The notes below the pieces were generated by a model. That model was given only the letters and a program-made list of their open reading frames with translations, did no database searches and was not told the DNA's origin. Below, piece after piece: positions 26,993-36,354 of a stretch of DNA of 64,000 nt; positions within the stretch are counted from its first letter, which is position 1, and each line of letters begins with the position of its first letter. The position numbers and the translations under genes were made by a program. Origin of the DNA: Methanolobus sp. (GTDB lineage Archaea > Halobacteriota > Methanosarcinia > Methanosarcinales > Methanosarcinaceae); contig NZ_JADQBZ010000003.1 in the NCBI RefSeq assembly GCF_016278365.1, forward strand, positions 186,001 to 250,000, given 5' to 3'.

Positions 26993-28198
26993 CTATACGC
27001 TTTCAAAACATTCGTATAGTATCTTCTCCATTCTATCCCATGAATATTCTTCTTCGTATCTTTGTCTGGAGCTAATGATCATCTTTCTGGTTTCTTCCGG
27101 GTTTTTAAAACACCAAAGTATTCTTTCTGCCAGCTCGTCTGCATTTCCGGGCTCATAAAATAGTATCTCTTTCTCAGAAAAAGTCAAAGCCATTCCTTTT
27201 AACCTTGATGCGATTATTGGTTTTTCATGAATGGTATATTCAAATAATTTATTTGGGACCCCTCTTTCGTTGACCTTTGTCTTTAAGAAGGGAATTACGC
27301 AAACATCTGCAATAGAAATGTATTTTGAAAGTGTATTTAAATCTACCCACCCGGTAAATTTGACGAAGTCATTAAGGTCTTTCTCAACAACAATATCTTT
27401 TAAGTATTGTAGGGAGGGACCATCGCCAACAACTAAAAAGCAAATAGGTATAGTGTCTTTTAACAGCTCTACGGCATCTATAACAGTTTGAATACCTCTT
27501 CTTTTCCAGATGGTTCCTTCAAATAAGACAATAAATCTATTCTCAAGCCCATAATCTTCTTTCACTGCAGTTTCTATAGTGTAGTGTTTTAAGTTTGGTA
27601 TATTCATTACAACAAATATCTTATCAGGATCAACGTTATTTCGAGCTGAAATGATTTCTTTATCATATGAATTCGTAGCTATGATAGCATCGGAAAAGTG
27701 AACTGCTACTTTTTCAATAATCTTTGATACCTGCACTAAAATCCCACTTCCCTTGAACTGTAAGTTACTTTCCACAGCCTCAGGAAGCATATCATGCAAA
27801 TCCAGAATTATCCGGGAACCATAGATCAGTTTGAATGGAATAGCTATTAAAATTAAATAATCCGGAGGATTATGTACATGAAAAAAAGAATATTTTTGTG
27901 AGTTATTTAAGAGAGAAATTCTATAAAATGCTTTTATACCAAATAATATATGATTTGTGAAAACTGTTAGAAAATTATCTGTTTGCAATTCCTCTGTTAC
28001 CCTGATTATGTTTATATCGTTTATTCTCTCTGTGCCCTGATGATCTTTATATTTTAAGGATACAAAGTCCACATCATATCCATTATTATGCAGCGATCGG
28101 GATATTTTCATCCTGTTAATATCCCTCGGTAAAGATCTATATGCAACCATACATACATTGTCGTTTTTTTTTCTGTGTGAATTATCACTGTGCGTCAT
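26993..28198 (-). CDS. Glycosyltransferase family 4, copy A
   Basis: A 401-residue GT-B glycosyltransferase. Motifs include ILDLHDMLPEAVESNLQ in the acceptor half, VLFEGTIWKRRGIQTVIDAV, FLVVGDGPSLQYLKDI, and the C-terminal KLFEYTIHEKPIIASRLKG. It is a close paralog of the gene at 30027-31253, and the DNA of the C-terminal thirds is nearly identical (155 bases perfectly so). Two unrelated genes lie between the copies. Confidence 0.88.
   Translation of the reverse strand: MTHSDNSHRKKNDNVCMVAYRSLPRDINRMKISRSLHNNGYDVDFVSLKYKDHQGTERINDINIIRVTEELQTDNFLTVFTNHILFGIKAFYRISLLNNSQKYSFFHVHNPPDYLILIAIPFKLIYGSRIILDLHDMLPEAVESNLQFKGSGILVQVSKIIEKVAVHFSDAIIATNSYDKEIISARNNVDPDKIFVVMNIPNLKHYTIETAVKEDYGLENRFIVLFEGTIWKRRGIQTVIDAVELLKDTIPICFLVVGDGPSLQYLKDIVVEKDLNDFVKFTGWVDLNTLSKYISIADVCVIPFLKTKVNERGVPNKLFEYTIHEKPIIASRLKGMALTFSEKEILFYEPGNADELAERILWCFKNPEETRKMIISSRQRYEEEYSWDRMEKILYECFESV
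27138..27292. repeat. 155-bp perfect direct repeat, copy A
   Basis: These 155 bases are identical to 30193-30347, at an offset of 3,055 bases in the same orientation. They encode the ADELAERILW-proximal to VPFLKTKVNERGVPN part of the two paralogous glycosyltransferases. Similarity continues on both sides with scattered differences. A perfect block this long points to recent duplication or gene conversion. Confidence 0.93.
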
Positions 28199-28232
28199 TT
28201 ATCCTCTAAAACAGGTGGAATATTCAGAATTT

Positions 28233-29258
28233 TTAATATAAATGCTTGAAAAGTATTTCGCTAACTGGTTTATACATTTTAATCGGCATTTCTCTAAAAA
28301 CCTGTCTTCCCAATTTATACTTTAAGTTATCACGATTCATAATTGATGAAGTAGGGATATTTGGATAGTAACTATAGCATATTTCAGTCTCAACAGCTCC
28401 CCATCTTTCTTTGAAAGCAATCAATCCTTTATTGTCATATGATGAACGCCCAAAATTGTAGTATTTATAGTTATTTACACATGCATCTTCGATACTTTTC
28501 CAAACAATTAAATTATTAGGGCGCAGATCAAGATAACCGGGATTGCAAGCGGCATATCCGAAAGTAACAGTATCTTTAAAATACTGAAAAACCCCTCCTG
28601 CAATAATCTCATTGTTATATTTTACAACATAAAGAATAACATATTCATCCATCAACTCAAACAAATTTTCAAAAAATTTCCATGGATGACATGGGACGCC
28701 AATCTTTTTTTTAGTAATGCAATTTAACTCGCAAAATTCTTTCAGATCTTCCAGGCTTTTAGTAGAATAAACAGAGAGGCCATTCTTGATTGGTTTTTTA
28801 GTTGAACTTCTAGTACCCCTACTTATTTTTTGCCAGACTTCATTAGGATCTGAGGATAATTCAACGGTATGTGCACAAAATGAATTTTGAAACTGGAATT
28901 TATCATGATTTACTTTATCTCTGATCTCAAACCGATCAGCATTTAATTTATGATATAGATTTATCCCCTCGTCTAACAAATCCTTTTTTGCAGACTCTGA
29001 ACCAATACAACTGCTATTGTAGGAGAATGGGACTGTGCAAAGTTCATTGCCTCTTAATTTGCTTCTAACATAGAATGAAGCTAACAACCCTATAATATTC
29101 TCACTTTCATCTTTTGCAAATAGATATTTGGATTTATATCCAAAGGTTTTTTCCAAAAATGTTTTCCATTCGGGAGTGTGGTAAATAGTCGCATCATCAC
29201 ATGTGTATAGAAATTTTTCCCATGCTTCTTCTGTAACATTCTCTATTATTTCTATCAT
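28233..29258 (-). CDS. FemAB/GNAT-like aminoacyl or acyl transferase
   Basis: A 341-residue protein with the FemAB-type double GNAT fold. Visible are TIYHTPEWKTFLEKTFGYKS at the N-terminus, SRGTRSSTKKPIKNGLSVY in the middle, IAGGVFQYFKDTVTFGYAA and the final YKYYNFGRSSYDNKGLIAFKE, which is the family's 'GLxxFKxxW' tail. Bacterial relatives transfer amino acids from tRNA to peptidoglycan precursors or modify exported polysaccharide. Methanogens of this group have no murein, so a surface glycan acceptor is plausible. Its ATG overlaps the deacetylase TGA as ATGA. Confidence 0.75.
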   Translation of the reverse strand: MIEIIENVTEEAWEKFLYTCDDATIYHTPEWKTFLEKTFGYKSKYLFAKDESENIIGLLASFYVRSKLRGNELCTVPFSYNSSCIGSESAKKDLLDEGINLYHKLNADRFEIRDKVNHDKFQFQNSFCAHTVELSSDPNEVWQKISRGTRSSTKKPIKNGLSVYSTKSLEDLKEFCELNCITKKKIGVPCHPWKFFENLFELMDEYVILYVVKYNNEIIAGGVFQYFKDTVTFGYAACNPGYLDLRPNNLIVWKSIEDACVNNYKYYNFGRSSYDNKGLIAFKERWGAVETEICYSYYPNIPTSSIMNRDNLKYKLGRQVFREMPIKMYKPVSEILFKHLY

Positions 29259-30061
29259 GATCTTGTCATCCTCAAAAACTCCTTCCCTAAATTGAAAACC
29301 ATGTCTTTAGAATAAAATAACAGCCATTCAAAACCATTTGAGGACCATCTTTCCGGATGAGTTAAAATGTAAAAATTGTTAGTTTTGCCGCCTTCAATTA
29401 ATTGAATAAGATCATTAGTCGAATTAATACGAATATTTTCTTTTTTATTAGGAATAAAATCTCTTATACAATGATCAAAATTCCAGTTTCGTCCAGTATC
29501 ACATAAATAATTTACAGAATCGCCAATAGACAAATAAGCTTCTCCGAGAATTCCAAAATCCCTGTAATCATATTTTTTCCATAGATCACGATTATCATAT
29601 TTTGACAACGGTTGCCCATGCATACATACAGTTTTTACATCACATAGATCTTTAAACCTTTTCAAATTAGACTCAAAAAGCTTTATTGCTTCTTCATAAT
29701 TACCCTTACACTCATTTAGAACCTCATAGTGGTATCCGATCTCATGCCCCATTTTTTTGACTTTGTTTATAATTTCCGGACAAAATAGTTTATCGTTAAT
29801 TGCCCTAAAATAATAAGTTGCTTTTATGTTATAATCCTGCTCAATTCTTGCAGTTTCCAGTGCTTTTGAGGGGTTTCTGTCAATATCATGACGCATCATC
29901 ATATACTTTTCAGGTAATATGTCCGCTGTCATATATTCAGCCAGAGTAATTGGGAGGTAGTTATTTTCCTCTAATGAAAAGCAGAGCTGCTCGAACTTAT
30001 CCATTGTAAAATCAAAATCATGGTCTTTAATCACAAGAACACTTCCCTTCAAATGAGTCAT
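29255..30061 (-). CDS. Polysaccharide deacetylase-like protein
   Basis: A 268-residue protein of the NodB-type fold. MMMRHDIDRNPSKALETARI carries the His-Asp-(Ile)-Asp metal/catalytic motif, GHEIGYHYEVL gives the second motif with its His, and FYILTHPERWSSNG gives the third. In this subfamily TFDDG is replaced by RHDID, as seen in many glycan-cluster members. It should remove N-acetyl groups or otherwise hydrolyse a sugar-linked acyl group. The ATG at 30061 overlaps the previous gene by 35 bases; an internal ATG at 30004 is an alternative. Confidence 0.75.
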   Translation of the reverse strand: MTHLKGSVLVIKDHDFDFTMDKFEQLCFSLEENNYLPITLAEYMTADILPEKYMMMRHDIDRNPSKALETARIEQDYNIKATYYFRAINDKLFCPEIINKVKKMGHEIGYHYEVLNECKGNYEEAIKLFESNLKRFKDLCDVKTVCMHGQPLSKYDNRDLWKKYDYRDFGILGEAYLSIGDSVNYLCDTGRNWNFDHCIRDFIPNKKENIRINSTNDLIQLIEGGKTNNFYILTHPERWSSNGFEWLLFYSKDMVFNLGKEFLRMTRS

Positions 30062-31253
30062 ATGATCTCAACAATTCGTTCTCCATTTTCTCCCATGAAT
30101 ATTCTTCTTCGTATCTTCGTTTGGCATCACTGATCATCTTCCTGGTTTCTTCCGGGTTATTAAAACACCAAAGTATCTTTTCTGCCAGATCATCTGCATT
30201 TCCGGGCTCATAAAATAGTATCTCTTTCTCAGAAAAAGTCAAAGCCATTCCTTTTAACCTTGATGCGATTATTGGTTTTTCATGAATGGTATATTCAAAT
30301 AATTTATTTGGGACCCCTCTTTCGTTGACCTTTGTCTTTAAGAAGGGGATTACACAAACATCTGCCATAGAAATGTATTTTGAAAGTGTGTTTAAGTCTA
30401 CCCACCCGGTAAATTCGACGAGATCATTGAGATCTTTCTCAGCCACAATATCTTTTAAGTTCTCTACAAATGGACCATCGCCGACAATTATCAGGTAAAT
30501 GGGTATCTTATTTTTTAATTGATTAACAGAATCTATTATAGTTTGAATGCCCCTTCTTTTCCAGACGGTTCCCTGAAATAGGACAATGAATTTATTCTCA
30601 AGACCGTAATCTTTTTTCACCGCATTTTCTATAGTATACTGTTTTAAGTTTGGTGTGTTCATCACAACAAATATCTTATCAGGGTCAACTTTATTTCGAG
30701 ATGCAATGATTTCTTTGTCATACGAATTAGTTGCTATGATCGCGTCTGAAAAAGAAATAGAGATTCTCTCTATCATCTCTGATAACTTAACTAATATGCT
30801 ACTTCCTTTAAAACGTAAGTTACTTTCCACAGCTTCTGGAAACATATCATGTAAATCCAAAATTATTCTGGACCCATAGATCAGTTTAAATGGAATAGCT
30901 ATTACTATAAGAAAATCAGGAGGCGTATGAATATGAAAATAGGAATATCTTTTCGTTCGGTTTAGATCAAGGACCTTGAAAAAGGATCGTGTAATAAATG
31001 ATATATAATTATACAGTAGTTTAGAATAATCCTTCCTCTGATGATCGCCGTTTATCCGGATAACATTTACATCATATATTTTTTCTTCCGATTGTTGATT
31101 TTCATCTAATATGCAAATGAAGTCAACATCACATTCCTTTTCGCATAAAGATTGGGCTATCTTTAATCTATTCATAAATTTAGGTATGGAACGATATGCA
31201 ATCATACACACATTGGTTTTTTCAATTTGTGTTCTTTGGATTGGTGGAATCAT
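30027..31253 (-). CDS. Glycosyltransferase family 4, copy B
   Basis: A 408-residue paralog of the copy A glycosyltransferase, with the same motifs (ILDLHDMFPEAVESNLRFKG, VLFQGTVWKRRGIQTIIDSV, KLFEYTIHEKPIIASRLKG). The N-terminal half has diverged more than the C-terminal half, the usual picture when acceptor choice changes after duplication or when the C-terminal DNA is kept alike by gene conversion. It is the first gene of the block glycosyltransferase-deacetylase-FemAB-glycosyltransferase. Confidence 0.88.
   Translation of the reverse strand: MIPPIQRTQIEKTNVCMIAYRSIPKFMNRLKIAQSLCEKECDVDFICILDENQQSEEKIYDVNVIRINGDHQRKDYSKLLYNYISFITRSFFKVLDLNRTKRYSYFHIHTPPDFLIVIAIPFKLIYGSRIILDLHDMFPEAVESNLRFKGSSILVKLSEMIERISISFSDAIIATNSYDKEIIASRNKVDPDKIFVVMNTPNLKQYTIENAVKKDYGLENKFIVLFQGTVWKRRGIQTIIDSVNQLKNKIPIYLIIVGDGPFVENLKDIVAEKDLNDLVEFTGWVDLNTLSKYISMADVCVIPFLKTKVNERGVPNKLFEYTIHEKPIIASRLKGMALTFSEKEILFYEPGNADDLAEKILWCFNNPEETRKMISDAKRRYEEEYSWEKMENELLRSYDSFEGKCSCD
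30193..30347. repeat. 155-bp perfect direct repeat, copy B
   Basis: Perfect partner of 27138-27292. The two copies flank the deacetylase and FemAB-like genes, so recombination between them would delete about 3 kb and leave a single hybrid glycosyltransferase in frame. Confidence 0.93.
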
Positions 31254-31479
31254 TTTACAACCTTAATCCCAATTCAATGACTTCGTCTTTATTTTTATGA
31301 TTTTATGATAAAAATATGAATTTCACTGATCATGAACAAATATTCTTTTCAATACCTTCCATCTGCAACAATATATTTGCAGAGTATGTACCATCCGTAC
31401 TATTATCTCTAAAACAATGTATATAGAATTATAGGAAACACTAAAAATAAAAAACACAGACCGTTTTATGGTTTTCCAA

Positions 31480-32724
31480 TCAAGCTATACTCTTATTATA
31501 ATTGAGCTCCAATCCTGTTTGCTTCGACAGGACGTTTTTTGAATCTACGATATTTGGATTTTTCATCATATGATACAAATCATCAGGGTTCATTTCCCGA
31601 AACTCCGAATGATCCGTCAGCACAACAATACAATCACTTCCCTTAACAGCCTCTTCCAGGCTCAAAATAGGATACTCGAACTCCTTAACAAATGGATCAT
31701 AGATCCTGATAGTAAACCCTTCCTTCTCTGCCAGTTTGATGAATTTCAGCGCAGGAGTTGCTCTTGTATCTGCAATATCTCCCTTATAGGCCACCCCAAA
31801 GACAGTGATCACAGGGTTCTCTATACCGTTGACAAGATCTTTAACTTTCTTTAAAACATGGATAGGCATGGAGTCGTTGATATTGCGGGCTAAAGTTATC
31901 AGACTACTATCGCTTGTGTTTTCAGTAAGGAACCAGGGGTCAATAGCTATACAATGTCCACCTACTCCAGGGCCAGGTTTGTGGATGTTTACCCTGGGAT
32001 GCTTGTTTGCTATCTCTATAGCTTCCCATATGTTGATGTCGTAGTCCTCGGCGAGCATTGAAAGCTCATTAGCAAGAGCGATGTTCACATCACGGTAGGT
32101 GTTCTCCATGAGCTTGATCATCTCTGCTGTGGTGCTGGTTGTGAGATAGAGGTTGCCTTTAACAAAACTGGAGTACAGATCACGGGTGAGTTCGGTGGCC
32201 TTCTCATCAAGGCCGCCGATAACCCTGTCGTTGTTGACCATCTCATGCAGAGTATTACCGGGGATAGCACGCTCTGGGCAGTGGGATATGTAGAAGTCCT
32301 GTGATGCTTTCAGGCCGGATCGTTCCAGTATTCTTCTGACCCTTTTCTCGCAGGTCTTGGGCGGGATGGTGGACTCAATGATAACAATGTTACCTTTCTC
32401 CAAATGGGGGATTATCATCTCGCAGGCGGAAACCACGTATTTCAGATCAGCCATACGGAGCTCTGCATCAAAAGGGGTGGGAACAGCTACAAGAAAAACG
32501 TCAGCTTTCTCTACTTTTGTGCTTGCTCTGAAGCTTTCCTTTTTGCATGCCCCATCTAAGAGTTCCTGAAAACCTTTCTCTTCAAAAGGCATCTTGCAGT
32601 CTTTAAGGGTATTTACAACTCTTTCGTTGATGTCCACTCCAACAACATCCATTCCATTGTTTGCAAACAGGAGTGCAGTAGGAAGGCCAATGTAGCCCAA
32701 TCCCAGAACACATAATTTTATCAT
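31480..32724 (-). CDS. wecC: UDP-N-acetyl-D-mannosamine dehydrogenase
   Basis: NAD-dependent nucleotide-sugar 6-dehydrogenase of 414 residues that oxidises UDP-ManNAc to UDP-ManNAcA. The Rossmann start MIKLCVLGLGYIGLPTALLF, VPTPFDAELRMADL, the catalytic-region PGPGVGGHCIAIDPWFL with its Cys, and VFGVAYKGDIADTRATP all match the family. I use the ATG at 32724, preceded by AGGTGC; a longer in-frame start at 32778 would overlap wecB. It lies 34 bases after wecB, as expected for a two-step pathway. Confidence 0.93.
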   Translation of the reverse strand: MIKLCVLGLGYIGLPTALLFANNGMDVVGVDINERVVNTLKDCKMPFEEKGFQELLDGACKKESFRASTKVEKADVFLVAVPTPFDAELRMADLKYVVSACEMIIPHLEKGNIVIIESTIPPKTCEKRVRRILERSGLKASQDFYISHCPERAIPGNTLHEMVNNDRVIGGLDEKATELTRDLYSSFVKGNLYLTTSTTAEMIKLMENTYRDVNIALANELSMLAEDYDINIWEAIEIANKHPRVNIHKPGPGVGGHCIAIDPWFLTENTSDSSLITLARNINDSMPIHVLKKVKDLVNGIENPVITVFGVAYKGDIADTRATPALKFIKLAEKEGFTIRIYDPFVKEFEYPILSLEEAVKGSDCIVVLTDHSEFREMNPDDLYHMMKNPNIVDSKNVLSKQTGLELNYNKSIA

Positions 32725-32758
32725 GGTAGCACCTATCGTCTTTATATTTGTAGATTTG

Positions 32759-33829
32759 TCAACCAAGGATCTTGTCAATTATCAATTCGGCTGCGTTTCC
32801 CCTGCCATAGGGATTATTCCAGCTTGTTGCAGAGTCTGTCATTTCCTTTGCAAGTTGTGTTATATTGCTGTTCACTCCGGCTATGACATTAGCTCCCACA
32901 TCAACTGTTTCAGGCCTCTCAGTATTGTCCCTTAAAGTGATGCAAGGCACACCAAGGATGCATCCTTCTTCCTGCAATCCTCCGCTATCAGTGAGTATCA
33001 GCTTTGCATCACCTTCAAGCTGCAGGAAATCCAGATATCCGATTGGTTCGATCAATTTTGTACCATCTGGAATCTTCAGGTCAAATTCCCGTATCTTCTT
33101 TACAGTTCGCGGATGGGCAGGGAAAATAATTGGCAGGCTGAACGCCTGATATATTTGTTCAAAGCCAGTAAGTATACTTGAAAGACGTTCTTTTTTATCC
33201 GTGTTCTCTGCCCTGTGAACAGTTGTCAGGAAATATTCGTCTTTTTTCATATTTAGTTCAGACAGAGTATGTCTGGTTTCTTTTGATATCTCCAGATTCT
33301 GATAAATGGCATCAACAACAGTGTTGCCTGTAACGAAGATCTTTTCTTCGGGGATACCTTCGGCAAGAAGATACTTTTTTGAATGCTCAGTGGGCGCAAA
33401 CAGATAATCTGAAATATGATCCGCAACGATTCTGTTGATCTCTTCAGGCATGCTTCGGTCAAAGCTTCTCAGGCCAGCTTCCACATGACCTATCATGACA
33501 TGCAGTTTGGAGGCGGCTAACGCACCGGCAAGGACAGTATTGGTATCGCCCTGGACAAATACTACATCAGGAGTATCCTGTATTAGTATTTTCTCGATGC
33601 CTGATATCATCTTTGCAGTCTGTTCACCATGTAAACCTGAACCAACATCAAGATTGTACTTCGGCACAGGCAGTTTCAGGTCATTAAAAAATACTTTGTC
33701 CATCTCGAAGGAATAGTGCTGGCCTGTATGCAATATATAGTAGTCAATACCCCGATTCTCACATTCTCTGATAAGCGGGCTCATTTTAATGATCTCGGGA
33801 CGGGTTCCAAGGATGATTGCAATCTTCAT
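32759..33829 (-). CDS. wecB: UDP-N-acetylglucosamine 2-epimerase (non-hydrolysing)
   Basis: A 356-residue enzyme converting UDP-GlcNAc to UDP-ManNAc. It starts MKIAIILGTRPEIIKMSPLI and has VFVQGDTNTVLAGALAASKL, GHVEAGLRSFDRSMPEEINR and LTDSGGLQEEGCILGVPCIT, the diagnostic signatures. With wecC it supplies UDP-ManNAcA for the glycan made by this cluster. It is probably the first gene of the main cluster, as an AT-rich region of 250 bases separates it from the acyltransferase upstream. Confidence 0.95.
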   Translation of the reverse strand: MKIAIILGTRPEIIKMSPLIRECENRGIDYYILHTGQHYSFEMDKVFFNDLKLPVPKYNLDVGSGLHGEQTAKMISGIEKILIQDTPDVVFVQGDTNTVLAGALAASKLHVMIGHVEAGLRSFDRSMPEEINRIVADHISDYLFAPTEHSKKYLLAEGIPEEKIFVTGNTVVDAIYQNLEISKETRHTLSELNMKKDEYFLTTVHRAENTDKKERLSSILTGFEQIYQAFSLPIIFPAHPRTVKKIREFDLKIPDGTKLIEPIGYLDFLQLEGDAKLILTDSGGLQEEGCILGVPCITLRDNTERPETVDVGANVIAGVNSNITQLAKEMTDSATSWNNPYGRGNAAELIIDKILG

Positions 33830-34083
33830 CTTCTTTCCCCCTTTTTAAAATATATTCCTTCAGTACCCCTTATGCTTTCCTTCAACCACTCGTTTTTCCT
33901 CCCAATTCTCTTTATGTTATCAATTATCAGTATCATCTTAGGAACAAACCCCTTTTATTCCTTTGACCCCCAGTATAATTTAACTTAACACCAGTAAGAT
34001 CCACTCTTCACTTATCGATCCTCAATGCCCCCTTAAGAACACCCCACTTCGACCCTTTCATAACACCTAATATAATATAATAT

Positions 34084-34659
34084 TTATAATTTTGAAACTG
34101 GCTTCTTGTCAAATTGAAATACCGCTTCAGCAGGATTACCCCGTGCGATGCAATTTGAAGGAATATCTTTACTTACAACTGATCCCGCTGTGACTATTGA
34201 ATTCTCCCCAATAGTGACTCCTGGTAATATCACAACACCTACAGCAATCCAAGCTCCTCTTTTAATTGTCACCGGCGATGTCTTTGTAAACATCTTCGAT
34301 ATCCTAGGATGCGTTTCACTAAAATATAAGGGAGGAGAAGTATGGACCAATATTAAGTTCCTTCCACTGAGAGCCACATCGTCTTCTATCTTTATCATAT
34401 GCGGATATACAGGGTCGATATAAACTTCAAAACCAATGAACACGTTTTTCCCAATATCAACCCCTCTGATCTTTTGGCATCGTGCTCTCATGTTTGGGGC
34501 CATCGGCAGGTATAATGCAAACATTTGGATAAAGCGGCCTAATATCGCTTTAACCAATGAGCCAAAGTCTTCTTCTTCCAATTTAGCTGTTCCCATTCCA
34601 ACTCTGATCTTTCGATAAAAATAATTACCAAAACTCATAGTACTCCATAAATAGGGCAT
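34084..34659 (-). CDS. Hexapeptide-repeat acyltransferase
   Basis: A 191-residue protein of the left-handed beta-helix (LbH) O-acyltransferase type. Hexapeptide turns such as VDIGKNVFIGFEVYI, IKRGAWIAVGVVILPGVTIG and ENSIVTAGSVVSKDIP are clear, with His109 in LVHTSPP as a candidate catalytic base. Family members acetylate sugars or serine using acyl-CoA. It belongs by position to the glycan cluster and is the gene nearest to the carrier-protein cluster on the other strand. Confidence 0.82.
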   Translation of the reverse strand: MPYLWSTMSFGNYFYRKIRVGMGTAKLEEEDFGSLVKAILGRFIQMFALYLPMAPNMRARCQKIRGVDIGKNVFIGFEVYIDPVYPHMIKIEDDVALSGRNLILVHTSPPLYFSETHPRISKMFTKTSPVTIKRGAWIAVGVVILPGVTIGENSIVTAGSVVSKDIPSNCIARGNPAEAVFQFDKKPVSKL

Positions 34660-35144
34660 TATAGTGCATTATCTGACAGTCATCTACCCGTTAATATTCC
34701 TGAAGAATTAACTCCAAAGGCCGGAAGTAGACTCTCATGAATAAATGGCCGGTAGTAAGCACTTTCTTTACACTTTACAGAATCAGAGTAGACTGGATGA
34801 GGGCCCTGAATAATTTTCCAGAGTTTCCTCCAGGCAATCGATAATATGATCCCTATAATATTAAATCCCCCCAACTGCAGCTATCATAGGAAAAGAGAAT
34901 AGCATTACTCACAGCGAGATTGTCACCTCTCTTTCCCTTAATAATTGTTTATGATGATAAGCGCGGCTTAATAAGCTCTCATTGCTCATCACTGAGTTCT
35001 CTGAACTCCATCATTCTCCCATACGTTAATTGTAAGAAGTAGTATTTATAGTTTGAAAATGGATTTATCAGACTGGAGTAAATAACTGACATTTAACTTA
35101 CATTTAACTGATATTACGATGTTTTTTTGATTTAAACATTCCTG
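34660..35144. other. Divergent intergenic region between glycan and carrier-protein clusters
   Basis: About 485 AT-rich bases separating the minus-strand glycan cluster from the plus-strand carrier-protein cluster. A 64-codon minus frame at 34680-34874 begins with a hydrophobic stretch but matches nothing I know and may be a gene remnant. The rest should contain the promoters of both clusters. Confidence 0.45.
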
Positions 35145-35153
35145 CTTATATAG
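35145..35153 (+). promoter_or_regulatory. Probable TATA box of the PPTase gene
   Basis: CTTATATAG lies 33-41 bases before the ATG at 35186. With the usual archaeal spacing of about 25 bases, transcription would begin near 35174, leaving a short leader that contains AGGGA before the start codon. Confidence 0.5.
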
Positions 35154-35185
35154 AGGTTACCCTAAAAGGAAATAAGGGAATCAGT

Positions 35186-35881
35186 ATGGAACCTAAAACA
35201 TTAAACATATCATCCACTGTCTCTCTTGAGGACATACCTCATTTATGGGAACAGAATGATACTCTTATCCTTGTTATAAACATTAATGATTATGGCACAC
35301 TGAGCTATGATCATCTCGACAACATCGAGAAGGAACATCTGGAAAACTTACAAACCGGATATTTCAGAAAAAGATATAATATCTCCCGAATGGTTTTGAA
35401 ATGCATCCTATGTGTTCTGCTTGAGAAGCAATCCACTTTCGATGTATCCATCTACAAAGACAAATATGGTCGGCTCCATGTGCCTGACCATGATGAATTT
35501 AACATCTGTATTTCATATACAGGAGATGTATTCTTTCTGGCTATCTCAAAGATCAAGGTTGGTATTGATGCAGAAAAATGGAAACACACATCTCTTAGAA
35601 ATGTTTCAAAGTATATGCAGATAAAAAAATTATGTGCTGATGGATGCGCAACCGACCTTATGTGTTTGACATCATGGACCCTGAAAGAAGCGTATTGCAA
35701 ATTTTCTAATCAGAGCATTTTTTCTTATCTCAATAAAGCACCAGATATTGATAATATATGCCATTCCAGCTATTTTATAAACAACAAATACATACTTACC
35801 GTTGTTACAGGTTCAGTACGGTACAAAATCAATATAAGTTTTTTTGAAAAATATTCTCACAGCAAGATTATATTTGAATAA
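35186..35881 (+). CDS. 4'-phosphopantetheinyl transferase (Sfp superfamily)
   Basis: A 231-residue enzyme that would load the phosphopantetheine arm of CoA onto a carrier protein. The two key motifs are present: VGIDAE at 125-130 (Asp128 for Mg) and W164-xx-KEA-xx-K172 (WTLKEAYCK), with Glu168 as the second metal ligand. An ISYTGD segment near 109 corresponds to the family's first motif. Length suits Sfp-type enzymes. PPTases are uncommon in archaea, and an ACP gene follows directly, so the pair is very likely functional together. The middle of the protein is quite diverged. Confidence 0.82.
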   Translation: MEPKTLNISSTVSLEDIPHLWEQNDTLILVININDYGTLSYDHLDNIEKEHLENLQTGYFRKRYNISRMVLKCILCVLLEKQSTFDVSIYKDKYGRLHVPDHDEFNICISYTGDVFFLAISKIKVGIDAEKWKHTSLRNVSKYMQIKKLCADGCATDLMCLTSWTLKEAYCKFSNQSIFSYLNKAPDIDNICHSSYFINNKYILTVVTGSVRYKINISFFEKYSHSKIIFE

Positions 35882-35982
35882 TAGTCTGTGACGTGGTCAG
35901 CTTAAAAATTGGCAGAAGGCACATATTCGGTATGTGGTAATTACTATATACTTAGATCATCACAGTCGGATGCCTAATAATT

Positions 35983-35992
35983 CTTATATATC
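35983..35992 (+). promoter_or_regulatory. Probable TATA box of the ACP operon
   Basis: CTTATATATC in the 218-base gap after the PPTase gene. Transcription would start near 36013 and run into the ACP gene at 36100, so the carrier protein and the five genes after it may form their own unit. Confidence 0.45.
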
Positions 35993-36099
35993 ATAAACCA
36001 CATTGTTTATTTCGGGAGCGAATCAGTCTGTGTTATCTACCAGTTGGCATGAGACACTAATTATTGAACTGATTCTCAAAAAGGGGATGTGGATAGCAA

Positions 36100-36354
36100 A
36101 TGGAAAAGATAAGGGACGATATAATTGACTTTTTGAAAGGCCAGTCTTTCATGGATAGTAACACTCAGTTCGCTGACAACGAATCTCTTACTAAGGCCGG
36201 AATAATAGACTCTATTGGCTTGCTAGAACTTCTGGATCACATAAGCGAGAGCTATTCAATAGAAATCCCGGAAGATATGTTAACTCCGGATAATTTAGAT
36301 TCACTGCAAGGGATTACCAATCTTATCCTCAAACTGAAATACGAGAGATCATGA
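36100..36354 (+). CDS. Acyl carrier protein
   Basis: An 84-residue acidic four-helix carrier protein. The attachment site is GIIDSIGLLELLD with Ser38 as the residue that would receive phosphopantetheine, and YSIEIPEDMLTPDNLDSLQG is helix III and its loop. Length is typical for a free-standing ACP/PCP. AAGGGGATGTGG stands upstream of the ATG. The stop overlaps the ligase start as ATGA, giving tight coupling with the enzyme likely to load it. Confidence 0.88.
   Translation: MEKIRDDIIDFLKGQSFMDSNTQFADNESLTKAGIIDSIGLLELLDHISESYSIEIPEDMLTPDNLDSLQGITNLILKLKYERS

Noticed and set aside
34680-34874. 64-codon minus frame between the two clusters
   Set aside because: No start signal or family match; may be a remnant but cannot be supported.
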